Shown here: in pieces, positions 56,194 through 62,493 of the stretch
How the letters are laid out: each line of letters begins with the position of its first letter
Numbering within the stretch: the stretch's first letter is position 1
Assembly (NCBI RefSeq): GCF_024508315.1
Contig: NZ_CP101987.1
Coordinates: 2,976,001-3,040,000, forward strand
DNA: 64,000 bases
From: Cellulomonas xiejunii
Lineage (GTDB): Bacteria > Actinomycetota > Actinomycetes > Actinomycetales > Cellulomonadaceae
Reading direction: 5' to 3'
The notes under the pieces: generated by a model
Seen by the model: the letters and a program-made list of their open reading frames with translations, nothing else
Databases searched by the model: none
Told to the model about the DNA's origin: nothing
Program-made: the position numbers and the translations under genes

Positions 56194-56213
56194 AGTGTGC
56201 CTGTCGGCACACT
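56194..56213. promoter_or_regulatory. Inverted repeat upstream of the potassium transporter genes
   Basis: AGTGTGCC TGTC GGCACACT, a perfect 8-bp inverted repeat, 20 bp before the ktrB-like start. It could be a repressor operator or a leader hairpin near the ribosome site (GGGGGAGG). Confidence 0.45.
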
Positions 56214-56233
56214 GGTGAGCAGGGGGAGGTCGG

Positions 56234-57607
56234 ATGGCGGCGGGGCCCGGCCTGCTGTGGCGCGCGCGCGAGTACGTCGACCGGTCGGCCCGGCAGTCGC
56301 CCGCACGGCTGGCGCTGGGCGTGTTCGCGCTGGTCATCGCGGTGATCACGGTGCTGCTGTCCACCCCCTGGGCGACGGCGAGCGGCGGGCGCGCGCCCTT
56401 CATCGACGCGCTCTTCACGGCGACCTCCGCGACGACCGTGACAGGCCTCGTGGTCGTGCCGACCGGCGAGTACTGGTCCGGCTGGGGCCTGCTCGTGATC
56501 CTCGTCGCGATCAAGATCGGCGGCCTGGGCGTCATGACCCTGGCCTCGCTGCTCGGCATGGCCGTGTCCCGGCGCATCGGGCTGACGCAGCGCCTGCTCG
56601 TCTCGTCGGAGACGAAGGTCACCCGCCTCGGCGAGGTCGGCTCCCTGGTCCGCACGGTCATCATCGCCTCGACGGTGCTCGAGGTGGCCATCGCGATCGT
56701 CCTGTTCCCGCGGCTCCTGGTGCACGGCGAGCCCGCCTGGACGGCTGCGTGGCACGCGCTGTTCTACGCGGTCTCGGCGTTCAACAACGCCGGCTTCGTG
56801 CCGACCCCGGACGGGCTCGACCCGTTCGTCTCCGACTGGTGGATGCTCCTGCCGATCATCATCGGCGTGTTCATCGGGTCGCTCGGCTTCCCCGTGATCC
56901 TCAACGTCGCGAACCACCTGCGCGAGGCCCGCCGGTGGAGCCTGCACTCCAAGCTCACGATCACCACGAGCCTGGGCCTGGTCGCGTTCGGGTCCGTCGT
57001 CGTCGCGGCGTTCGAGTGGACCAACCCCGGCACGTTCCGTCCCCTGGACGGCGGGGGGACCGCGCTCGCGTCCCTGTTCGCCGGCGTCATGCCCCGGTCC
57101 GGCGGGTTCTCGACCGTCGACGTCGGCCAGATGCACGAGGGGACCTGGCTGCTGCTCGACGCGCTGATGTTCGTGGGCGGCGGCTCGGCCTCGACCGCCG
57201 GAGGCATCAAGGTCACGACGCTCGCCGTGATGCTCCTGGCGATCGTCGCCGAGGGCCGCGGCGACCGCGACGTCGAGGCGTTCGGACGCCGCATCTCGCG
57301 CGAGACCCTGCAGGTCGCGATCGCCGTCAGCTTCGTGTCCGCGACCATCGTGCTCGTCGCGTCGCTGCTCATGCTGGCGATGACGGGGCTCACGCTCGAC
57401 CGCATCCTGTTCGAGGTCATCTCCGCGTTCGCGACGTGCGGGCTGACGACCGGCATCACCGCGTCCCTGCCGACACCGGCCAAGTACGTGCTCGTCGTGC
57501 TCATGTTCATCGGGCGGACCGGCACGATGACGCTTGCGGCGGCGCTCGCGCTCCGCAACCGTCGTCGTGTCATCCGCTACCCGGAGGAGAGGCCCATCAT
57601 TGGCTGA
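56234..57607 (+). CDS. ktrB: Potassium uptake channel subunit, TrkH/KtrB family
   Basis: A 457-residue membrane channel of four MPM repeats. Pore-loop selectivity segments can be seen in each: SATTVTGLVV, SAFNNAGFVP, MPRSGGFSTVD and FATCGLTTGIT, each with the central Gly. The length is that of KtrB/TrkG-type proteins. ATG 56234 follows GGGGGAGG. It is coupled to the RCK subunit, which overlaps its last eight bases. It imports K+ across the membrane with Na+ or H+ and is gated by nucleotides bound to the partner. Confidence 0.94.
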   Translation: MAAGPGLLWRAREYVDRSARQSPARLALGVFALVIAVITVLLSTPWATASGGRAPFIDALFTATSATTVTGLVVVPTGEYWSGWGLLVILVAIKIGGLGVMTLASLLGMAVSRRIGLTQRLLVSSETKVTRLGEVGSLVRTVIIASTVLEVAIAIVLFPRLLVHGEPAWTAAWHALFYAVSAFNNAGFVPTPDGLDPFVSDWWMLLPIIIGVFIGSLGFPVILNVANHLREARRWSLHSKLTITTSLGLVAFGSVVVAAFEWTNPGTFRPLDGGGTALASLFAGVMPRSGGFSTVDVGQMHEGTWLLLDALMFVGGGSASTAGGIKVTTLAVMLLAIVAEGRGDRDVEAFGRRISRETLQVAIAVSFVSATIVLVASLLMLAMTGLTLDRILFEVISAFATCGLTTGITASLPTPAKYVLVVLMFIGRTGTMTLAAALALRNRRRVIRYPEERPIIG

Positions 57608-58328
57608 CAGCAAGCGCGCGGACGGCCGCGAGGCCGGCTCCGCTGGTGCCGACCACCGGACGGCACCGCGCACCCCCAAGAAGGACTCGGGCGTCCTGGT
57701 CATCGGCCTGGGACGGTTCGGGTCCGCCATCGCGGCGACGCTCGACCGCCTGGGGCAGGACGTGCTGGCCGTCGAGCGGAACCCCGAGCTCGTCGCGCAG
57801 TGGGCCGGGCGCGTCCCCCTGGTCGAGGCGGACGCCGTCAACCCCGACGCGCTCGAGCAGCTCGGCGCACGCGACTTCCCCGTCGCGGTCGTGGGCGTCG
57901 GCTCGTACCTGGAGGCCTCGGTGCTCATCACCGGCAACCTGGTCGACATCGGCGTGCCGCAGATCTGGGCCAAGGCCATCAGCTCCGAGCACGCACGCAT
58001 CCTGCAGCGCATCGGCGCGCACCACGTGGTGCTGCCCGAGGCCGACGCCGGCTCCCGGGTCGCCCACCTGGTCAGCGGCAAGATGCTCGACTACATCGAG
58101 GTCGAGGACGGCTTCACGGTCGTCAAGATGCGCCCGCCCAAGGAGACCCAGGGCTTCACGCTCGCGCAGTCCAAGGTGCGCGAGCGGTACGGCGTGACGG
58201 TCATCGGCGTCAAGTCACCGGGCATCGACTTCCAGTACGCGACGGACGAGACGCGCATCTCGGCCAACGACCTCATCATCGTCGGCGGGCACGCCGACCT
58301 GCTCGAGCGCTTCGCGGCTCGTCCCTGA
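57600..58328 (+). CDS. ktrA: Potassium uptake regulatory subunit, KtrA/TrkA type (TTG start)
   Basis: A 242-residue cytosolic RCK protein: TrkA-N Rossmann domain with VLVIGLGRFGSAIAATL (about 32-48), then a TrkA-C domain ending RISANDLIIVGG. A basic, disordered N-terminus of about 30 residues precedes the Rossmann fold. The only start near the ktrB end with a ribosome site is TTG 57600 (AGAGG 7 nt upstream), overlapping the ktrB stop by eight bases. An ATG further upstream would overlap 66 bp more. Confidence 0.9.
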   Translation: MADSKRADGREAGSAGADHRTAPRTPKKDSGVLVIGLGRFGSAIAATLDRLGQDVLAVERNPELVAQWAGRVPLVEADAVNPDALEQLGARDFPVAVVGVGSYLEASVLITGNLVDIGVPQIWAKAISSEHARILQRIGAHHVVLPEADAGSRVAHLVSGKMLDYIEVEDGFTVVKMRPPKETQGFTLAQSKVRERYGVTVIGVKSPGIDFQYATDETRISANDLIIVGGHADLLERFAARP

Positions 58329-58343
58329 GCGCACCGCAGCGGC

Positions 58344-58403
58344 CGCACGCCGCCGCTCCGCACGCCGCAGTTCCGCACGCCGCAGTTCCGAACGTCGCAG
58401 TTC
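58344..58403. repeat. Four tandem 15-bp repeats upstream of ppk2
   Basis: Unit CGCACGCCGCAGTTC: copies 2 and 3 are perfect, copy 1 ends CGCTC, copy 4 has two changes. They fill the gap between ktrA and ppk2 and end 32 bp before the ppk2 start. Confidence 0.85.
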
Positions 58404-58435
58404 CCGCACCCGACGTGGCAACGAGGAGGACCGCA

Positions 58436-59488
58436 ATGGCGAAGGGCTCGAAGAAGAAGAAGGCCGACAAGGCGACGGCGAAGAGCGAGGTGAAGGCCAC
58501 GAGGAAGGCGGCCGAGAAGGCCGCCAAGGCCGAGCGCAAGGCCGCCGCCAAGGCCGAGCGCAAGGCCGACCGCAAGACCGCCGAGGCCGAGCGCAAGACG
58601 GAGAAGAAGAAGGCCGCGGCGCAGGACGCCGCCGCGAGCCTCCTGGCACGGCGGGACGCCATCGTGGACCTGCTGCGCGTCGGTCCCGGGTTCCGGATCG
58701 CGGACTTCGACGCCGCCGCGACCCCGGGGTTCGACGGCTCCCGGACCGACGGCGAGAGTGCCCTCGCCGGCGTGGGCGCGGAGCTCTCCGACCTGCAGGA
58801 ACGGCTCTTCGCCCACGGCCGTACGGGCGGCGACAGGTCGGTCCTGCTCGTCCTGCAGGGCCTCGACACGGCGGGCAAGGGCGGGATCGTGCGCCACGTG
58901 CTGGGGCTGGTCGACCCCCAGGGTGTCGCCCTGCGCTCGTTCGGCGTACCGACGGCTGAGGAGCGTCGCCACCACTACCTGTGGCGCGTCCGTCGGGCAC
59001 TGCCTCCCGCGGGCAGCATCGGCGTCTTCGACCGGTCGCACTACGAGGACGTCCTGGTGGTGCGGGTGGACGGGACGGTCGCACCCGAGGTGTGGCAGAA
59101 GCGGTTCGACGAGATCAACCGGTTCGAGGCACAGGTGGCCGCCTCGGGGACCACGATCATCAAGGTCGCGCTGTGGGTCTCACCCGAAGAGCAGGACGAG
59201 CGCCTGAGCGAGCGGCTCGAGCGCCCGGACAAGCACTGGAAGTACAACCCGTCCGACGTCGACGTCCGCAGCAGGCGCGCGGCTTACGAGGCCGCCTACC
59301 AGGAGGTCCTGGACCGCACGAGCACGGACGTGGCGCCCTGGCACGTCGTGCCCGCGGACAGCAAGTGGTACGCGCGGCTGGCGGTGAGCGCTCTGCTCCA
59401 CCGCGCGCTGGCCGACCTGCGGCTCGACTGGCCCGTCCCCGACTACGACGTCGAGACGGAGAAGCGCCGGCTGGCGGCCACCCGCTGA
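58436..59488 (+). CDS. ppk2: Polyphosphate kinase 2 family protein with Lys/Ala-rich N-terminal tail
   Basis: A 350-residue enzyme transferring phosphate between polyphosphate and nucleotides. The catalytic domain begins near residue 75. Walker A is LQGLDTAGKGG (about 140-150), Walker B is VFDRSHYEDV (about 198-206), and RFDEINRFEAQVA and KHWKYNPSDVDVR are PPK2 hallmarks. The first 60 residues are about 40% Lys/Arg and 30% Ala (KGSKKKKADKATAKS, KAERKAAAKAERK), like a histone tail. The ATG follows GAGGAGG. The nucleotide preference (ADP, AMP or both) cannot be fixed by reading. Confidence 0.92.
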   Translation: MAKGSKKKKADKATAKSEVKATRKAAEKAAKAERKAAAKAERKADRKTAEAERKTEKKKAAAQDAAASLLARRDAIVDLLRVGPGFRIADFDAAATPGFDGSRTDGESALAGVGAELSDLQERLFAHGRTGGDRSVLLVLQGLDTAGKGGIVRHVLGLVDPQGVALRSFGVPTAEERRHHYLWRVRRALPPAGSIGVFDRSHYEDVLVVRVDGTVAPEVWQKRFDEINRFEAQVAASGTTIIKVALWVSPEEQDERLSERLERPDKHWKYNPSDVDVRSRRAAYEAAYQEVLDRTSTDVAPWHVVPADSKWYARLAVSALLHRALADLRLDWPVPDYDVETEKRRLAATR

Positions 59489-59494
59489 GGGTCC

Positions 59495-59523
59495 GGCGGG
59501 CGGGGCGATACGCCCCGCCCGCC
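59495..59523. terminator. Terminator between ppk2 and the convergent small membrane-protein gene
   Basis: GGCGGGCGGGGCG, loop ATA, CGCCCCGCCCGCC: a perfect 13-bp stem, starting 6 bp after the ppk2 stop and ending 4 bp before the convergent stop. Confidence 0.85.
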
Positions 59524-59527
59524 GTCG

Positions 59528-59959
59528 TCAGGACCCGTCGGACGCGCGCCGCTGGTGCGGCACCGCACCGCGGGGCAGCACGCAGTGGCGCACCCCGTAG
59601 CGCGCACCGGAAGCGCGGGCGGGGCGCCAGGTCGCGGGGGGCGTCCCCACCATGCCACCGACAGGGGCATCGAGGTCAGGAGCTCCCCGGGGAGCAGGGA
59701 CCGCGCAGTGCCGTGCGGCGCGCAGCGTGACCGCGGACGGGGCCACCCACGCGCCGGGGCGCACGGGGGGCCGGACGGGCGCCGCGGGCTGCGGACGGCT
59801 GCGGCGCCCGATCAGGAGCGCCGCCCCACCCGTCAGGACCAGCATGAGTGCGCCGGGCATCGTGTAGTCGTCGGCACCCAGGAGGGCACCGGTGGAGGCG
59901 AGCAGAAGGCCGCCGGCAACGAGAAGTGTCGCCACCGCTCGGCGAAGGAACGTGAACAT
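59528..59959 (-). CDS. Small membrane protein of unknown function
   Basis: A 143-residue protein with two hydrophobic helices (AVATLLVAGGLLLASTGALLG and PGALMLVLTGGAALLIG) in the first 50 residues, then a long basic, Pro/Ala/Arg-rich tail with no recognisable domain. AAGGAG lies 7 nt before the second of two adjacent ATGs (59959). Function unknown. It is next to, and co-oriented with, the proline-rich repeat protein. Confidence 0.65.
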   Translation of the reverse strand: MFTFLRRAVATLLVAGGLLLASTGALLGADDYTMPGALMLVLTGGAALLIGRRSRPQPAAPVRPPVRPGAWVAPSAVTLRAARHCAVPAPRGAPDLDAPVGGMVGTPPATWRPARASGARYGVRHCVLPRGAVPHQRRASDGS

Positions 59960-60037
59960 CATCGAACTCCTTGCCTGTGAACCGGAGACGCCCCGCAGGG
60001 GCGATGGACGACGCAGCGCGTGCGCGCGTCCGTCCGG

Positions 60038-61315
60038 TCAGGCAGGGCTCCGAAGGGCGTCGCACGCGGGTACGTCCGGGCCGGCGTCGGGTGAGGCGGC
60101 AGTCGTCGCGGCGTGCGCGGGACCGACCGGCTGACCGGAGGCCGGACCGTCGTGCGGCCCGGCGCGCGGCGTGACCGAACCAGTGCCCGGCGCGCCGTGG
60201 CCCGGGAGGGCCGCGACGAGGTGCGGGGTGGCGGAGCAGTGCGACGTCGTCGTCGCCGTCACCGTCGCACTGGCGACGGCCACCTGACCGCCGGCGACGT
60301 AGGAGGTGGCGGTGACCACGGCGGGGGCCTCGGGCTTCGGGCCCCCGGGGCCGGGTGCGGGCGTCCACGGGGTCTGCTGGGTCGACCGCGCGGCGTCCGG
60401 CGGGTCGATGCCGGGAGGCACGGTCGGCAGCGTGCTGTCGTCGGGCAGGGCAAGGGGAACAGGTGGCGCCTGCGGCGCGCTGGTCCGCGGCGCCGGGCCG
60501 AACTGACGCAGTCTGTCGGAGCGCTCGCGCGGGACGTCGTGGGTCTCGACGACGGGGGTCGACGTGCTCGTCGGGACGGTGGCCAGGAGGCCGGTGGCCA
60601 GGAGGCCGGTGGTCGCGCTGTCGCCCGGCCGCGTCGTGGCGCGCGTCGTCGTGGACTCCCCGCCGTCCGTCGCGTCCGCGCCGTCGGACTCGGCCTGGAC
60701 GGGCTCGGTGACAGGTTCCGTGACGGGCTCGGTGACCGACTCGACGGGCACCGGTGCGGGGTCGACGGGGACGACCACCGGGTCGACCGGGTCCACCGGG
60801 TCCACCGGCTCGACCGGGTCGACCGGGTCCACCGGCTCCACCGGCTCGACCGGCTCCACCGGCTCGACCGGGTCCACCGGCTCGACCGGGTCCACCGGCT
60901 CGACCGGGTCCACCGGGTCCACCGGCTCGACCGGGTCGCTCTCGTCCGCCGTGGCATCGTCGACGCCGGTCGTCACGTCCTGCGGAGCGGGCACCTCGGG
61001 TACTGCGACGGCGTCGGACGAGGACCGCAGGTCCAGAGCGGCGAGCACGGCTGCCGCGACGTCGCGCCCCTCGGGGGCGCGTCGACCCGCCACGTCCTGC
61101 GGTTCCGCGGGCCGACTGCCGCCCGCGGCCGCAGAGCCGGGAACGTCCGTGGCACCGTCCACCGCTGTGGCCCCGTCGACCGCGGTCGGCACGGCCTGCG
61201 CCGTGGCGGCGCCGCTCGCCACGATCTGCAGGAGCACGAGCAGGAGCCCGCCCACGACGACGAAGAGCGCGCGCAGGACCCATGTCCTCGCGTCTCCCCA
61301 CCGGTGCGCGTGCAT
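60038..61315 (-). CDS. Membrane-anchored or secreted proline-rich (D/E)PV-repeat protein
   Basis: A 425-residue envelope protein. Residues 1-40 are a signal anchor (HRWGDARTWVLRALF, then VVVGGLLLVLLQIVASG). After a variable Ala/Asp-rich region comes a run of 18 consecutive (D/E)PV tripeptides, then TEPVTEPVTEPV. The remainder is Thr/Pro/Ala-rich with no enzymatic motif and no LPxTG sorting signal. The repeat is an extended, acidic, rod-like stretch of the kind used to span the cell wall. The start ATG 61315 has GGGGGAGGAG upstream. A longer frame to 61393 lacks a ribosome site. Function unknown. Confidence 0.75.
   Translation of the reverse strand: MHAHRWGDARTWVLRALFVVVGGLLLVLLQIVASGAATAQAVPTAVDGATAVDGATDVPGSAAAGGSRPAEPQDVAGRRAPEGRDVAAAVLAALDLRSSSDAVAVPEVPAPQDVTTGVDDATADESDPVEPVDPVDPVEPVDPVEPVDPVEPVEPVEPVEPVDPVDPVEPVDPVDPVDPVVVPVDPAPVPVESVTEPVTEPVTEPVQAESDGADATDGGESTTTRATTRPGDSATTGLLATGLLATVPTSTSTPVVETHDVPRERSDRLRQFGPAPRTSAPQAPPVPLALPDDSTLPTVPPGIDPPDAARSTQQTPWTPAPGPGGPKPEAPAVVTATSYVAGGQVAVASATVTATTTSHCSATPHLVAALPGHGAPGTGSVTPRAGPHDGPASGQPVGPAHAATTAASPDAGPDVPACDALRSPA
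60776..60937. repeat. 18 tandem 9-bp units encoding (Asp/Glu)-Pro-Val
   Basis: On the plus strand every unit reads (G/C)ACCGG(G/C)TC. The only variable bases choose Asp or Glu and the Val codon. All 18 units keep the frame of the minus-strand gene. Confidence 0.95.
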
Positions 61316-61510
61316 CCCGGCTCCTCCCCCGGCGCGTGTCGCCCTCGAACGCGCGTGAGCCAAGTATGCGGCCTCAATCACCCAAAAGCGCATCTTTCGG
61401 CCATCCGGTTGACGGTTGGCCGGCCGGGCGCCCGGGTGCGCACGTCGGCCCAGGTCACCGGGCTCGCCCGGTGCTCGGACCTGACGCGACGTCTCGTGAC
61501 ACGTTCCCCG

Positions 61511-61615
61511 TCAGGGGCTGCTCAGCACCGCGTCGACGACGACGATCAGCACGGCGACCGTCGAGACCAGCAAGGCCCGCAGCGCCCAGACCAGCGTCCG
61601 TGAGTGTGCTCGCAC
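61511..61615 (-). CDS. 34-residue single-helix membrane peptide
   Basis: GTG 61615 to TGA 61511 encodes an N-terminus MRAHSRTLVWALRALL followed by VSTVAVLIVVVDAV and a short SSP end: a basic head, one hydrophobic helix, almost no tail. GGGAG lies 7 nt upstream of the start. It resembles the signal anchor of the neighbouring repeat protein (both have an AH, a W, then LRAL and a valine-rich helix). It may be a membrane micropeptide or a remnant of a duplicated gene start. Confidence 0.5.
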   Translation of the reverse strand: MRAHSRTLVWALRALLVSTVAVLIVVVDAVLSSP

Positions 61616-61824
61616 GACGACGCTCCCTTCCGCGCGTCACCGTTGACGCACTCCCCAGACGCTACGTCGACGCAGACCCGTCCGCATCACCGCACGGGGT
61701 GAAGTCGCACGTCAGGGCCCGTTTCCCCGCTTCTCGCCGGGCGCTGGGGGCGCCCCGGCGCCGTGGGGCGCCGGCCGGGCCGTGCGCACCGCGGAAGCGG
61801 ACCGGGCGACCTCCCGGTACCGCC

Positions 61825-61854
61825 TTGCTGACGCGTCACGGCCCCCGCTAGCGT
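61825..61854 (+). promoter_or_regulatory. Promoter of the 22-residue ORF and lipoprotein
   Basis: TTGCTG (61825..61830), an 18-bp spacer and TAGCGT (61849..61854). The ATG of the small ORF begins 9 nt after the -10 box, so the leader is 2-4 nt at most. Confidence 0.55.
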
Positions 61855-61863
61855 CACACCGCG

Positions 61864-61932
61864 ATGACAGAACTCGAGGCCACCTCGACTACGTGGGCCA
61901 TGGACCTGACGCTCGACCCGCCGGTGCCGTGA
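61864..61932 (+). CDS. 22-residue upstream ORF coupled to a lipoprotein gene
   Basis: ATG 61864 to TGA 61932 encodes MTELEATSTTWAMDLTL followed by DPPVP. It is acidic and not hydrophobic. It begins next to a good promoter. Its stop shares the GTGA overlap with the GTG start of the lipoprotein, which has no strong ribosome site of its own, so translation of the lipoprotein probably depends on this ORF. No attenuator-like run of one amino acid is seen. Confidence 0.45.
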   Translation: MTELEATSTTWAMDLTLDPPVP

Positions 61933-62414
61933 GACGCCGACCGCGGACCGCGGTGCTCGCGGTCGTCCTCGCCCTGGCGGGGACGACCCCGGGATGCGCC
62001 CGCCTGCGCGACTACGACGATGCCGCCAGGGGAGACACCGTCACCAGGGTGTACCGCCTGCTCGGTGTCGTCGACCGCACGGTCGAGCAGAACGCTTCGG
62101 TCACCGACGACGAGCTCGTGGACCTGCTGGCCACGGCTGTCGCCGACAGCAGCACGGGGACCTTCGACCTCGTCGGCGCACCGGGCCGACGTACGACGTG
62201 GCACTCCGTGGTCACCGGTGCGGCCGACGGTCCGCTGAAGTCCCAGGTCCTCGCCGCGGCGTGCTTCGAGGTCGTCGTCGACCGCGACGCCGGCCCGGCC
62301 GTGACCACCGACGACCTCCCCTGCCCCGACGAGGTCGTCGAGGACCTGCAGGACATGAGCAGCGAGGCCGACATCGTCCTCGTCGCCGACCTCAGCCCGC
62401 GACCGACCGAGTGA
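61929..62414 (+). CDS. Lipoprotein of unknown function
   Basis: A 161-residue protein with a short basic start (RRRPRT), hydrophobic core VLAVVLALAGTT and lipobox TPGC (Cys near residue 23). The mature part is acidic with two further Cys (AACFEV and LPCPDE) that could pair. It contains TVTRVYRLLGVVDRTVEQNASV but no known domain. The GTG start is chosen because it gives a proper signal peptide and overlaps the stop of the small upstream ORF. It ends in a strong hairpin. Confidence 0.7.
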   Translation: MRRRPRTAVLAVVLALAGTTPGCARLRDYDDAARGDTVTRVYRLLGVVDRTVEQNASVTDDELVDLLATAVADSSTGTFDLVGAPGRRTTWHSVVTGAADGPLKSQVLAAACFEVVVDRDAGPAVTTDDLPCPDEVVEDLQDMSSEADIVLVADLSPRPTE

Positions 62415-62443
62415 CGCCACGCCGTGGCGCCCGCTGACGGCCA

Positions 62444-62477
62444 AGGGCGGGCCCGGCCCACGGCCGGTGCCCGCCCT
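62444..62477. terminator. Terminator between lipoprotein and araA genes
   Basis: AGGGCGGGC with inner CCGGCC, loop CAC, GGCCGG, a bulged T and GCCCGCCCT: a 15-bp stem with one bulge between the convergent stops. Confidence 0.8.
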
Positions 62478-62493
62478 CGTCGTGCGTGACGCG

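Noticed and set aside
56088..56233. c-di-AMP (ydaO-type) riboswitch ahead of the potassium genes
   Set aside because: Known ydaO elements exceed 100 nt with several helices. Only one 8-bp hairpin is visible here.
57534..57599. Longer KtrA-type protein starting at the upstream ATG
   Set aside because: It would overlap the ktrB-like gene by more than 70 bp and add only Arg/Ser-rich residues. The TTG at 57600 has a placed ribosome site.
60564..61358. Plus-strand open frame encoding a long collagen-like Gly-Ser-Thr repeat
   Set aside because: It is the exact antisense of the (D/E)PV repeat gene. The minus strand has a ribosome site, a signal anchor and sensible codon use. The plus frame has none of these.
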